From contig CAZBJX010000001.1 of assembly GCA_964492335.1 (NCBI GenBank), forward strand, positions 1-64,000: a stretch of 64,000 nucleotides of DNA. Reading direction: 5' to 3'. Below, one piece after another: positions 32,890 through 41,290 of the stretch. The first letter of the stretch is position 1; the number at the start of each line of letters is the position of its first letter. The translations under genes were made by a program, and so were the position numbers. The DNA comes from JAFGCL01 sp964492335. Lineage in GTDB: Bacteria > Chloroflexota > Dehalococcoidia > UBA2247 > RBG-13-53-26. The notes beneath the pieces were generated by a model. The model saw nothing but the letters and a program-made list of their open reading frames with translations. It was not told where the DNA came from and ran no database searches.

Positions 32890-33916
32890 GAACCCTGCCT
32901 TTCACGCAATGACCTGCTTGCCGGGTCTGACGGCGGGCGCGTCCTACCATGTCCAGGAACGCCTCCACCTTGGTCCGCAGGTGCGGAGTCAGCACGTAGT
33001 CGGCGTTTCCTTCGAGGGTAACCAGGGGCAAGTCAAGCTTCCCTCGGAATATGATATCACCAATGGCCCGATGACAAAAGGCCTGGACATAATGGATGAC
33101 CCCGTCCACCCTCCGGCGGCGCACCTCGGCCCTGATGTCCCGGATGCGGTCGAAGATGGAGTAGGGATAGGTGTAGTTGGAGTACTGCTCGGCCAGCGAC
33201 CGCCCGGGGCGGGGCATGGCGAACTGCCGCTGCACTTCGTTGAAAACCACCCTGGCCCCGTGCTGCTCCAGGAAGCGGTGCAGGTCCCCGGGAAAGACAG
33301 GAGGCACGCCGAGGAAGGCCAGGCGCAGCTCCCCGGAGCGCGGTTGGCGCCGCCGGCACTCGGACAGGAACTCCCCCAGCTCCCGCCGGTAGCGGCCATG
33401 GTCGCCGCCGAAGTCCGAGGCGGACACCAGCCAGAAATGGTTCTCCCAGCCGCTGACCGTGTTGTCGCTCCAGGTCATGCGGTCGAGGCTGCCGGCCAGC
33501 CGGCGGCAGGGAGCCAACTCCTTTCGCACCTCGGCCGCGGCCTCCAGCGTAGTGCCCAGCGAGCTGGCCAGCTCCTGCAGGCCGGCTTGCATCCGGGCGG
33601 CGTCGGGCCGGTCCGGGTAGGCGAAGGGGACCACCCGGAACCTCCGCATCTTGAGTACCTCCATGAGCATGATGGTGTTGGAGCAGTCGCCGGTGGTCAC
33701 GCAGAGCACCGTGTCCAGCCCGGTGTCGACACAGGCCCCGTAGATGCCCTTGATCCAGGTGCAGCAGTTCTGCGGGAAGCCCGCCCTTTCCGCGATGCCC
33801 ACCAGGCGGTCAGGGTCCCTGTCTCCGATGAAGATGTTGTTCAGGTCCACCGGCTGGCAGCCGGCGGCCAGGAGCACCTCGATGGGGACGGTGGTGGTGA
33901 TCCCGATGCGCTTCAC
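32873..33916 (-). CDS. 2-hydroxyacyl-CoA dehydratase D-component-like protein
   Basis: A 347-residue protein of the HgdB/FldC-like family. Features: IGITTTVPIEVLLAAGCQPVDL at the start, QNCCTWIKGIYGAC, LCVTTGDCSN, VPPVFPGDLHRFLEQHGARVVFNE, and GVIHYVQAFCHRAIGD, with cysteines that could bind a [4Fe-4S] cluster. True dehydratases need a second subunit and an ATP-dependent activator; neither is nearby. Solo homologues may act in other reductive reactions such as double-cubane cluster proteins. GTG 33916 overlaps the stop of the upstream gene, so it is coupled to the metallo-hydrolase. Confidence 0.75.
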   Translation of the reverse strand: MKRIGITTTVPIEVLLAAGCQPVDLNNIFIGDRDPDRLVGIAERAGFPQNCCTWIKGIYGACVDTGLDTVLCVTTGDCSNTIMLMEVLKMRRFRVVPFAYPDRPDAARMQAGLQELASSLGTTLEAAAEVRKELAPCRRLAGSLDRMTWSDNTVSGWENHFWLVSASDFGGDHGRYRRELGEFLSECRRRQPRSGELRLAFLGVPPVFPGDLHRFLEQHGARVVFNEVQRQFAMPRPGRSLAEQYSNYTYPYSIFDRIRDIRAEVRRRRVDGVIHYVQAFCHRAIGDIIFRGKLDLPLVTLEGNADYVLTPHLRTKVEAFLDMVGRARRQTRQAGHCVKGRVHGFSS

Positions 33917-34917
33917 GGGGCCCCCGGCAGGCTGTAGACGGTGACCCCGTCCCGCTGGGCCCTGGCCGCCGAGCCTTCGCGGCACAGCGGCTCCAGGTGG
34001 GCCATGGCCGACATGACGGCCAGGCGGCGGTCCAGGGCCTGGAGCCGGTCGTAGGACAGGGTGAGGCCGTTGACGATCCAGGGTATCCGCCGGGACACGT
34101 CGTAGGCGGTCTGGGGCCCGGCGGCCAGCGCGGCCAGGATGGCCCCCCGGCGCTCCTGGTGGTGGCCCAGTATCTGCCGGACCCGCGGCGCCAGGCCGCT
34201 GAAGGCGTGCTCGTGCGCCGGCAGCACCAGGTCCACGTCCAGGTCTTCTATGGCCCGGAGGGAATGCAGGTAGTCTGGGAGGGGGTCAGGCCCGGACTGC
34301 GAGTGGAGGCTGATGTTGGGGAACGTCGACGGCAGCACGTGATCGCCGGAGATGAGCACCTTCGCCCTCCGCTCCAGCAGGCAGACGTGCCCCGGCGAGT
34401 GCCCCGGGGTCCAGAGCACTTCGAACCGGTACGGCCCCTGGCCGATGGTCTCGCCGCCCTCCAGGGCCACGTCCGGCGTGACCGGCGCCACGTACTGCCT
34501 GACGCCCAGGGAGGCCTTCTGCAGCCGGGGAAGGTCCTGCTCCGGCACGCCGTTGGCCCGCAGGATGTCGGCGGTCTGGTCCAGGAGCCCGTCCATGTTC
34601 ATGTACCGGGCATCGATGAAGTCCCTCTCGATGCGGTGGAGGGCCACCCTGGCCCCGGAGGCCTGCACCAGGCGCCCGGCCAGCCCGTAGTGGTCGGGAT
34701 GGAAGTGGGTGATGAGGATGAGCGATATGTCCGCCACCCCCCGGCCGATCTCTTTCAGCTGGCGCTCCAGGGCCGAGTAGGCCTGGTTGATGTTCCAGCC
34801 GGTGTCCACCAGGAGGCAACCCCGGTCCCCCTCCACCAGATAGGCGTTGACCGCCAGCCCGTCGGGCTGCAGGGGGAAGGGCAGCTTCAGCTGGTGAATG
34901 CCGGGGAGGACCTGCAT
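33913..34917 (-). CDS. MBL-fold metallo-hydrolase
   Basis: A 334-residue metallo-beta-lactamase-fold protein. Metal motif ITHFHPDHYGLAG, later VLWTPGHSPGHVCLL, ISGDHVLP and VLPAHEHAF. A C-terminal winged-helix-like part (VRQILGHHQERRGAIL, GLTLSYDRLQALDRRLAVMSAMAHLE) matches the group of LACTB2-like or glyoxalase II-like hydrolases. The ATG 34917 lies 2 bases from the enolase stop, so it is co-translated with eno. The substrate, perhaps a thioester given the dehydratase-like neighbour, is an inference. Confidence 0.85.
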   Translation of the reverse strand: MQVLPGIHQLKLPFPLQPDGLAVNAYLVEGDRGCLLVDTGWNINQAYSALERQLKEIGRGVADISLILITHFHPDHYGLAGRLVQASGARVALHRIERDFIDARYMNMDGLLDQTADILRANGVPEQDLPRLQKASLGVRQYVAPVTPDVALEGGETIGQGPYRFEVLWTPGHSPGHVCLLERRAKVLISGDHVLPSTFPNISLHSQSGPDPLPDYLHSLRAIEDLDVDLVLPAHEHAFSGLAPRVRQILGHHQERRGAILAALAAGPQTAYDVSRRIPWIVNGLTLSYDRLQALDRRLAVMSAMAHLEPLCREGSAARAQRDGVTVYSLPGAP

Positions 34918-34919
34918 GG

Positions 34920-36218
34920 CTACCTGCCCAGGCTGGAGAAGGCCCTGCGTCCGGGGAAACGCCCCCGCGAGCCCAGCTCCTGCTCGATGCGGATGAGGCG
35001 GTTGTACTTGCAGGTCCTCTCGGAGCGGCACGGCGCGCCGGCCTTGATCAGGCCGGTGTTCAGGGCCACGGCCAGGTCGGCGATGGTGGTGTCCTCGGTC
35101 TCGCCGGAGCGGTGGCTCACCACGGAGGTCCAGCCCGCCTCCCTTGCCCGGCGGATGACGTTGATGGCCTCCGTCAGGGTGCCGGCCTGGTTCGGCTTCA
35201 CCAGCACCGAGTTCGACGCGTGCCCGGCGATGCCGCGCTCCAGTCGCTTCACGTTGGTGGCATAGAGGTCATCGCCCACCAGCTGCACCTTCTTGCCCAG
35301 CCTGTCCCACAGGGAGTGCCAGCCTTCCCAGTCGTCCTCGGCCATGCCGTCCTCGATGGAGATGAGGGGAAATGCCGCCGCCCACCCGGCGTAGTAGTCC
35401 ACCAGTTCCCTGCTGGTGAGGATGGCCCGCTCCCTGGCCAGGCGGTACTTCCCGTCCTCGTAGAAGGTGCTGGCCGCCGGGTCCAGGGCGATGAAGACGT
35501 CCTCGCCCGGCCGGTAGCCGGCCTTCTCGATGGCCTTCACGATCAGCTCCACCGCCTGGCGGTTGGACTTCAGGGACGGCGCGAACCCGCCCTCGTCCCC
35601 CACGTTGGTGTTGAGGCCGCTCTCCCCGAGCACGGAGCGGAGGGCATGGTAGACCTCGCTGCCGATGCGCATGGAATCGGCGAAGCTCTCCGCCCCGGCA
35701 GGCGCTATCATGAACTCCTGGAGGTCGGTGGAGTCGTGGGCGTGCTTGCCGCCGTTGAGGATGTTGAGCAGGGGTACGGGCAGGGTGCAGGCTTCGGCCC
35801 CGCCCAGGTGGCGGTAGAGCGGCACCTTGAGGAACCGGGCTGCGGCCTGGGCGGCCGCCAGCGAGACGCCCAGGATGGCATTGGCCCCCAGGCGGGACTT
35901 ATCCTCCGTGCCGTCAAGGTTGATCATCTTCTGGTCGATGGCGGCCTGGTCGGCAACCGAGAGGCCCACCACGGCGGACCTGATCTCCAGGTTGACGTTT
36001 CTCACTGCCCGAAGCACGCCCAGCCCGTGAAAGCGCTGCCTGTCCCCGTCCCGCATCTCCAGGGCTTCATGGATGCCGGTGCTGGCCCCCGAGGGGACCG
36101 CCGCTATGGCCGACGAGCCGTCGAACAGCTCGACCTCCACGGCCACGGTGGGATTGCCCCGCGAGTCCAGTATCTCCCAGGCCGACACGTCCCTGATGGT
36201 CCCTGTTCTTGACAACAT
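34920..36218 (-). CDS. eno: Enolase
   Basis: A 432-residue enolase that interconverts 2-phosphoglycerate and phosphoenolpyruvate. Motifs: AWEILDSRGNPTVAVEV, PSGASTGIHEALEMRDGD, LGANAILGVSLAAA, DLQEFMIAP, NVGDEGGFAPSL, SIEDGMAEDDW, VGDDLYATN, NSVLVKPNQAGTLTEA and SHRSGETEDT, with the Mg-binding D, E, D and the catalytic K present. It is the second gene of a compact operon, 2 bases after a TIGR00725-type gene. Confidence 0.97.
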   Translation of the reverse strand: MLSRTGTIRDVSAWEILDSRGNPTVAVEVELFDGSSAIAAVPSGASTGIHEALEMRDGDRQRFHGLGVLRAVRNVNLEIRSAVVGLSVADQAAIDQKMINLDGTEDKSRLGANAILGVSLAAAQAAARFLKVPLYRHLGGAEACTLPVPLLNILNGGKHAHDSTDLQEFMIAPAGAESFADSMRIGSEVYHALRSVLGESGLNTNVGDEGGFAPSLKSNRQAVELIVKAIEKAGYRPGEDVFIALDPAASTFYEDGKYRLARERAILTSRELVDYYAGWAAAFPLISIEDGMAEDDWEGWHSLWDRLGKKVQLVGDDLYATNVKRLERGIAGHASNSVLVKPNQAGTLTEAINVIRRAREAGWTSVVSHRSGETEDTTIADLAVALNTGLIKAGAPCRSERTCKYNRLIRIEQELGSRGRFPGRRAFSSLGR

Positions 36219-36220
36219 GG

Positions 36221-36706
36221 CTAGTCCCTCCTCTTCGCGGCCGCGGCGATGGCCTTCTCGACGGCTTCGTCCGCGTCCCGGGCTTCGATCACGGACCGGT
36301 CGGGCCTTCCGCCCAGGGAGAGGGCCCAGGTGCCCAGCCCGATTACCGCGATGCCGTTCTGAAGCGCGAGCGCTATCTCCGAAAGCGTGCCGTAGCTGCC
36401 GTCGATGGCAATGACGGCCTGGGCGGTCTTCACCACGATGGCGTTACGTGCATGCCCCATGCCGGTGACCACGGGGATATCCACATCGGCATTGGCCGAC
36501 CGCCGGTCATCTCCGGGAAGGATGCCCACCGTCAGCCCTCCGGCCGACCTGGCGCCCCGGCAGGCGGCCTCCATTACGCCGCCCAGACCGCCGCACACCA
36601 GAACCGCGCCCCGGCTGGCCAGCCCCCGCCCCACCGCCTCCGCTATCCGGGCATCCTCGGCTGAGCACACGCTGCCGCCGATGACGGCGATGAAGACGGG
36701 TGGCAT
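36221..36706 (-). CDS. TIGR00725-family Rossmann-fold protein
   Basis: A 161-residue protein of the SLOG/LOG-related class: FIAVIGGSVCSAEDA, VLVCGGLGGVMEAACRGA, TVGILPGDDRRSANADVDIPVVTGMGHARN, DGSYGTLSEIALALQ. The GGxxGxM and PGGxGTxxE-like motifs suggest nucleotide or phosphoribohydrolase-like binding, but the group has no settled function. It is the first gene of the operon continuing through eno to 32794. Confidence 0.85.
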   Translation of the reverse strand: MPPVFIAVIGGSVCSAEDARIAEAVGRGLASRGAVLVCGGLGGVMEAACRGARSAGGLTVGILPGDDRRSANADVDIPVVTGMGHARNAIVVKTAQAVIAIDGSYGTLSEIALALQNGIAVIGLGTWALSLGGRPDRSVIEARDADEAVEKAIAAAAKRRD

Positions 36707-36879
36707 TTCGGCAGATTATAGCATTCCGTTCGTGCGGCTCACAAGAGCCGAAGGCGGGCGACAGAAATTCCGCAACTTCTCCGGGCGGGGTGGGGGGAGG
36801 CCGCCGGCGGGGTGAGACGAGGTTGAGAGGATGTGCGGTGCGGGTTGGCCTTGACTTCTGGCGGCGGCGGCAGGAAAAT

Positions 36880-36895
36880 GTTAGAAGAGGCTAAC
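36880..36895. promoter_or_regulatory. DtxR/MntR-type operator 1
   Basis: GTTAGAAGAGGCTAAC: arms GTTAG/CTAAC around six bases. It ends 2 bases before the ATG of the DtxR-family gene and nearly repeats the element before feoA, so it is the likely autoregulatory site. Confidence 0.75.
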
Positions 36896-36897
36896 AA

Positions 36898-37401
36898 ATG
36901 AGCCGGAGACGCCACAGTGAGCAGACGGCCAGCATGGAGGACTACCTCGAGGCGGTGGTGATGCTGCGCGCGCGCGGCCGGGGAGTGCGGGTGAAGGATA
37001 TCAGTCAGGAGCTCGGGGTAACGGCGCCCAGCGTTTCCGCCGCGCTGCGGAAGCTCTCGGAGGAGGGCCTGGTGGAGCATGAGAGATACGGCCAGGTCAG
37101 GCTGACGCCGGCGGGCGAGAAGATGGCCAGGAACGTGCTGCACCGCCACGAGGTCCTGCGCCGCTTCCTGGTGGGCATCCTGGGCGTGGCGCCGGACATC
37201 GCCCGGGAGGATGCCTGCCGCATGGAGCACTCGGTCAGCCCGGTGACCCTGGAGAGGCTCCTGAAGCTGGTGGAGTTCGCTGACGATTGCCCCCAGGAGA
37301 GACCGGCCTGGGTGGAGAACTACCGGCGGTATGCGGAGTCGGGCGCTCTGCCCGAGGAGTGCCCGGCGAGACGGCCCGAGGGCCAGCCATGCGAAGCCTA
37401 G
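36898..37401 (+). CDS. DtxR/MntR-family metal-dependent regulator
   Basis: A 167-residue regulator with the family's N-terminal winged helix (SMEDYLEAVVMLRARG, VRVKDISQELGVTAPSVSAALRKLSEEGLV, YGQVRLTPAGEKMA) and the metal-binding dimerisation region (HEVLRRFLVGILGV, EDACRMEHSVSPVTLERL). The E, H and C/M positions fit iron or manganese sensing. The operator abuts the ATG at 36898, leaving no SD; ATG 36934 is an alternative start. It precedes feoAB, whose leader carries the same operator, so it probably represses ferrous iron uptake when iron is replete. Confidence 0.85.
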   Translation: MSRRRHSEQTASMEDYLEAVVMLRARGRGVRVKDISQELGVTAPSVSAALRKLSEEGLVEHERYGQVRLTPAGEKMARNVLHRHEVLRRFLVGILGVAPDIAREDACRMEHSVSPVTLERLLKLVEFADDCPQERPAWVENYRRYAESGALPEECPARRPEGQPCEA

Positions 37402-37423
37402 CCTCCTTTTTTTGTGAGCTAAT

Positions 37424-37439
37424 GTTAGACGAGGCTAAC
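37424..37439. promoter_or_regulatory. DtxR/MntR-type operator 2 before feoAB
   Basis: GTTAGACGAGGCTAAC, which differs from operator 1 in one base. It lies between the regulator gene and feoA. A further TTAG/CTAA pair overlaps at 37419-37428. Confidence 0.75.
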
Positions 37440-37504
37440 AAATCATGATAGAGAAGCCACCCCGGCCAGCGACAGCCGACAGTCTCGGAGAGAGGGGATG
37501 CTCC

Positions 37505-37747
37505 ATGCCTGAAGGGAGAACCTGCAACCTGGCCCAGATGGGCACGGGAGGGCGCGGGACGGTGGTGGCGGTTGCCGGCGGGCACGGCCTGGCCCGCCGC
37601 CTGGAGGCGCTGGGGATCAGGCCGGGCAAGAGGATCACCAAGGTCAGCTCCGAAATCATGCGCGGGCCCGTCATCGTGAGGGTGGACAGGTCCGATATCG
37701 CCATCGGATTCGGCATGGCCAGGCACATAGTGGTCCGGCCGGACTAG
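37505..37747 (+). CDS. feoA: FeoA-type ferrous iron transport protein
   Basis: An 80-residue SH3-like protein from ATG 37505: CNLAQMGTGGRGTVVAVAGG, ARRLEALGIRPGKRITKVS, GPVIVRVDRSDIAIGFGMARHIVV. The pattern is the usual FeoA fold that supports FeoB. A longer frame from ATG 37445 would start 5 bases after the operator; the SD GAGAGGGG before 37505 favours the shorter form. It is followed by feoB after 10 bases. Confidence 0.85.
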   Translation: MPEGRTCNLAQMGTGGRGTVVAVAGGHGLARRLEALGIRPGKRITKVSSEIMRGPVIVRVDRSDIAIGFGMARHIVVRPD

Positions 37748-37757
37748 ACGCCGTCAG

Positions 37758-39467
37758 ATGAAGGTCCTCCTGATGGGCAACCCCAACGTGGGGAAGAGCG
37801 TCATCTTCTCCCGCCTCACCGGAGTGCACGTCGTCTCCGCCAACTACCCCGGGACCACCGTGGGCTACACCAAAGGGGCCATGAAGCTCGGGGACCAGGA
37901 GGTCGAGGTCATCGACGTCCCCGGCACCTACACCCTGGAGCCCACCTGCGAAGCCGAAGAGATCGCCCTGCGGATGCTGGAGACCGGGGACGTGGTCATC
38001 AACGTGGCCGATGCCACCAACCTGGAGAGGAACCTCTACCTCACCCTGCAGCTTCTGGAGAAGAAGGTCCCCATGGTGGTGGCCCTGAACATGTGGGACG
38101 ACACCAAACACCGGGGGATCTCTGTCGACCTGGACCGGCTGCAGGAGATGCTGGGGGTGCCGGTGGTCCCCACCGTGGCGGTGGGGGGCGAGGGCATCAA
38201 GGCGCTGGTGGAGAGCATCCCGGAGGCGCGCTCGCCGACCCATCCCCCCCGGACCAGTGAAGAGCGATGGCAGGCCGTCGGGCAAATCATCGACAACGTC
38301 CAGCGGGTCTCGCACCGCCACCACACCTGGCTGGAGATGCTGGCCGATGCCAGCATCAAGCCTCTCACGGGGGGCATCATTGCCCTGTTCGTCCTGGCGG
38401 GGACATTCGCGCTGGTGCGCCTGATCTCGGAGAGCTTCATCGGCTACGTGCTGGACCCGCTCTTCGACCACCTCTGGGCGCCGGTGGTGCTCAAGATCAG
38501 TGGGTGGCTGGGAGGGGGTGGCCTCCTTCATGATATCGTGGTGGGCCAGGTGAGCGGGGGGGAGATAGACTTCGTCGAGGCCTTCGGCCTGCTCACCAGC
38601 GGGCTGTACGTGTCCGTGGGCATGGTGCTCCCCTACGTCATCTCCTTCTACCTGGTGCTGGGGCTGCTGGAGGACATCGGGTACCTGCCCCGGCTGGCGG
38701 TGCTGATGGACACGGTGATGCACCGCCTGGGGCTGCACGGCTTCGCCATCATCCCCACCCTGCTGGGGTTTGGCTGCAACGTGCCGGGCGTGCTGGCCAC
38801 CCGCGTGCTGGAGAGCAAGAGGGAGCGGTTCATCGCCGCCACGCTGATCTCCATCGCCGTACCCTGCGCCTCCCTTCAGGCCATGATCTTCGGCCTCGTC
38901 GGCCAGCGGGGGGGCCGGTATGTGGCCATGGTGTACGGGACGCTCCTGGTGGTGTGGGTGGTCCTGGGGCTTATTCTGCGCCGGCTGGTGAAGGGGTTCA
39001 CCCCGGAGCTGCTGATCGAGATCCCGCCGTACCGCCTGCCATCCTGGCGGAGCGTGCTGCAGAAGCTGTGGATGCGGACGCGCGGGTTTGTGGTTGAGGC
39101 CGTCCCCATCATCCTGGCGGCCATCCTGGTGATCAACATCCTGTACTCGGTGGGTGTGTTCGATGCCATCGCCCGCGTCACCGCGCCGGTGATCACGTCG
39201 GTGCTGGGCCTCCCCAGGGAGGCGGTGTCGGCCCTGGTGATCGGCTTCCTGCGCAAGGACGTGGCCCTGGGGATGATGGCCCCGCTGGACCTGACGGACC
39301 ATCAGCTGGTGGTCGGCAGCGTGGTGCTGGCCATGTTCTTCCCATGCATCGCCACCTTCACGGTCCTCCTCAAGGAGCTTGGCGTGGTGAACCTGATCAA
39401 GTCCACCGCGGTGATGCTGCTGGCCGTGCTGGTGACCGGCGGCCTGCTCAACCTGGTCCTGAACTGA
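37758..39467 (+). CDS. feoB: Ferrous iron transporter FeoB
   Basis: A 569-residue transporter. N-terminal G domain: G1 GNPNVGKS, G2 YPGTTVGYTKG, G3 DVPGTY, G4 region LNMWDD (normally NxxD); then a short GDI-like helical region and two Gate domains with GFGCNVPGVLATR and VPCASLQAMIFGL, and a last helix group (ALVIGFLRKDVALGM). It is shorter than E. coli FeoB (about 770) but typical of anaerobes. Imports Fe(II). The operator before feoA links it to the DtxR-type regulator. Confidence 0.93.
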   Translation: MKVLLMGNPNVGKSVIFSRLTGVHVVSANYPGTTVGYTKGAMKLGDQEVEVIDVPGTYTLEPTCEAEEIALRMLETGDVVINVADATNLERNLYLTLQLLEKKVPMVVALNMWDDTKHRGISVDLDRLQEMLGVPVVPTVAVGGEGIKALVESIPEARSPTHPPRTSEERWQAVGQIIDNVQRVSHRHHTWLEMLADASIKPLTGGIIALFVLAGTFALVRLISESFIGYVLDPLFDHLWAPVVLKISGWLGGGGLLHDIVVGQVSGGEIDFVEAFGLLTSGLYVSVGMVLPYVISFYLVLGLLEDIGYLPRLAVLMDTVMHRLGLHGFAIIPTLLGFGCNVPGVLATRVLESKRERFIAATLISIAVPCASLQAMIFGLVGQRGGRYVAMVYGTLLVVWVVLGLILRRLVKGFTPELLIEIPPYRLPSWRSVLQKLWMRTRGFVVEAVPIILAAILVINILYSVGVFDAIARVTAPVITSVLGLPREAVSALVIGFLRKDVALGMMAPLDLTDHQLVVGSVVLAMFFPCIATFTVLLKELGVVNLIKSTAVMLLAVLVTGGLLNLVLN

Positions 39468-39487
39468 ATGATGCGGGAGTAGCTGTC

Positions 39488-39973
39488 ATGAGTGAAACGT
39501 TAGCGGTGGAGACCATCGGGACCATCCATTCGCCCTTCCAGCAACTGGAGGGCATGCCGGTCCAGCCCCTCGGGTCCGGGTGCGCCGAGGGCAGGGTGGT
39601 GGTGGAGGAGAGGTTCGCGGAAGGCCTGAGGGACCTGGATGGCTTCAGCCACATCTACCTGGTGTACCAGTTCCACAAGGCGGCCAGGACCCGGCTCCAG
39701 GTCGTGCCCTACATGGATACCCAGGTGCGCGGGGTCTTCGCCACCCGCTCCCCGCTGCGCCCGGCCCGCATAGGGATATCCGTGGTCGAGCTCCTGAGTG
39801 TGGCCGGCAACGTGCTGACGGTCCGGGGGCTGGACGTGCTCGACGGCACGCCGCTCATCGATATCAAGCCCTACGTTCCCCAGTTCGACTGCTGGCCGCA
39901 GGCGGCGTGCGGCTGGATGAAGGCCTCCCGCGCCGAGGTGGAGCGGAGGCGCGCCGACGACCGCTTCATCTAG
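39488..39973 (+). CDS. trmO: TrmO-family tRNA methyltransferase (TsaA)
   Basis: A 161-residue SAM-binding beta-barrel of the TsaA/VirR type: VETIGTIHSPF, GRVVVEERFAEGLRDLDGFSHIYLVYQFHK, GVFATRSPLRPARIGISVVEL, LTVRGLDVLDGTPLIDIKPYVPQFD. It is expected to N6-methylate t6A37 in tRNA, although some homologues act elsewhere. It follows feoB by 20 bases and may be read through from it. The ATG is preceded by GGGAGTAGCTGTC. The 111 bases after it are without a gene. Confidence 0.85.
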   Translation: MSETLAVETIGTIHSPFQQLEGMPVQPLGSGCAEGRVVVEERFAEGLRDLDGFSHIYLVYQFHKAARTRLQVVPYMDTQVRGVFATRSPLRPARIGISVVELLSVAGNVLTVRGLDVLDGTPLIDIKPYVPQFDCWPQAACGWMKASRAEVERRRADDRFI

Positions 39974-40085
39974 TGCGGGGTGAAGGCGTGTTGCCCCAGG
40001 CCGGCCGTCTAACAGCCCGCCGCCAGCAGGACCTGGCTCCGCCCTTGCGGGAAGGCGGGCCGCCGTCCTCTGCCTGCGGCCTCTC

Positions 40086-40223
40086 CTAGCCCAGATAAGT
40101 GCCCAGGAAGTAGGGCCAGACCACTACTCCCAGAATGACCTTCCACCAGCTGATGTGGGCGATGCCGATGGTGAACAGCCAGCCGGCAAACCAGAGTGTC
40201 CCTCCGAACGATGCTTCCTTCAT
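40086..40223 (-). CDS. Small membrane protein, 45 residues
   Basis: A 45-residue peptide with two short hydrophobic stretches (LWFAGWLFTIGIAHI and WWKVILGVVVWPYFLGTYLG) and a few charges at the start (MKEASFGG). A strong SD (AGCAGGAGG) sits 7 bases before the ATG. It follows the SHOCT-like gene by 22 bases on the same strand, so it is probably part of that unit. Function unknown; the composition is like small membrane modulators. Confidence 0.6.
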   Translation of the reverse strand: MKEASFGGTLWFAGWLFTIGIAHISWWKVILGVVVWPYFLGTYLG

Positions 40224-40245
40224 GATCCCCTCCTGCTAAGCCCGC

Positions 40246-40698
40246 TTATTCCACGAAGACCTTGACCTTCTCTCCGGTCTTGCTGACGACATCCACCTCC
40301 AGGTCGCCCAGGGCGCCGATGAGGTCCTCGATCTCCTCCGGCTTCAGGTTGCGCTCGTCGATGCCGATGCCCTTCTCGTGCAGGGCCGCGTACACCTTGT
40401 CTCGGGCCTCAGATGGTATCAGGGAGGTCAGCTTGATGCCGGCCCGTATCAGCGACATGGGCACGCGGATATTCACCCGGTCGCAGTGGCCCGTCCGCTT
40501 GGCCTCCGGGTCCGGGACCACCGTGACCCGCAGGTACCTGGCCTTGCCCTTGACCGCCGGCTCCGCCCTGCCGCCGGCCTCGCGCACGCCCTCGGCGCTG
40601 TCCACGGCGCTGAGCAGGCGGTAGGCGTCGTCGACGCTTATCTTGTTCTGGGCCAGCAGATCCAGGATACGCCTCTTGTTGTCATTCTTGTCGGTCAT
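40246..40698 (-). CDS. SHOCT-like/DUF4097-associated protein
   Basis: A 150-residue protein. The N-terminal 35 residues (RRILDLLAQNKISVDDAYRLLSAV) are a SHOCT-like helical hairpin; the body is beta-rich (YLRVTVVPDP, DRVNIRVPMSLIRAGIKL) and contains LKPEEIEDLIGALGDLEVDVVS with a closing EKVKVFVE. Such proteins pair with DUF2089 regulators, as here (12-base gap). The pair may be a regulator with its modulator, perhaps related to membrane stress. Confidence 0.7.
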   Translation of the reverse strand: MTDKNDNKRRILDLLAQNKISVDDAYRLLSAVDSAEGVREAGGRAEPAVKGKARYLRVTVVPDPEAKRTGHCDRVNIRVPMSLIRAGIKLTSLIPSEARDKVYAALHEKGIGIDERNLKPEEIEDLIGALGDLEVDVVSKTGEKVKVFVE

Positions 40699-40710
40699 GG
40701 CTTCTGCCCC

Positions 40711-41073
40711 TTATTCCTGCAGCCTCCTTATGGCCTCATCCACCGATATCTCACCGCGCTCCAGCCCGTCCAGCACCTCTTCGCCCGGTGAGCCCTTCAC
40801 GGTCTCCACCAGCTCCAGCCGCCGGGCGAGGCGGTTCAGCCGGTTCTTGACCGTGGGGTAGCTTATGCCGAACATCTCCTCCATACCCTTGATGGACCCG
40901 TGGGAGCGGACGAAGGCCATGAGGAAGACCTGTTCCTCGGCCGACAGGCTGGCCAGGGGGGGCAGCAGGAAGCTCCCCTCGATGGCGATGCCGTCGTCCA
41001 CCAGGCGCACCCGCTCCACCGTGACCGGCTTGCCCTGGGTCAGCTTCAGCAGCTCCTGCCATTCCTTTGCCAT
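40711..41073 (-). CDS. DUF2089-family transcriptional regulator
   Basis: A 120-residue protein with a helix-turn-helix region typical of DUF2089: FLMAFVRSHGSIKGMEEMFGISYPTVKNRLNRLARRLELV. The C-terminus (LDGLERGEISVDEAIRRLQ) is a SHOCT-like hairpin that could contact the next gene product, which starts with a similar element. It is probably the operon's own regulator; the region 41074-41200 upstream is AT-richer and should hold its promoter. Confidence 0.8.
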   Translation of the reverse strand: MAKEWQELLKLTQGKPVTVERVRLVDDGIAIEGSFLLPPLASLSAEEQVFLMAFVRSHGSIKGMEEMFGISYPTVKNRLNRLARRLELVETVKGSPGEEVLDGLERGEISVDEAIRRLQE

Positions 41074-41202
41074 CTCGTCCGCCTTACGTGGGATTTAACG
41101 AGAGACTTGAGTTTCTTAACCTATGATAGCACAACATATTGAGTTAGACAATGCCCCGGTCAATGTCGCAGTCGCACTTCGCGATTCGGGGCATATCAGG
41201 AG

Positions 41203-41226
41203 GCGGCCCGGCAAATGCCGGGCCGC
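41203..41226 (-). terminator. Hairpin downstream of the peroxiredoxin gene
   Basis: A perfect 10-bp stem GCGGCCCGGC/GCCGGGCCGC with loop AAAT, 65 bases after the peroxiredoxin stop codon on the minus strand. No U-tract follows, so efficiency is uncertain. Confidence 0.5.
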
Positions 41227-41290
41227 GAGGAAGAGCCGATGGAGCGCGCCTGGCGGCGCGGCCCCTCAGAAGTCCTACAATCCCATCTGT

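Noticed and set aside
37671..39302. 543-codon antisense frame
   Set aside because: Opposite feoB, no start signal, His/Gln/Asp-rich. A shadow.
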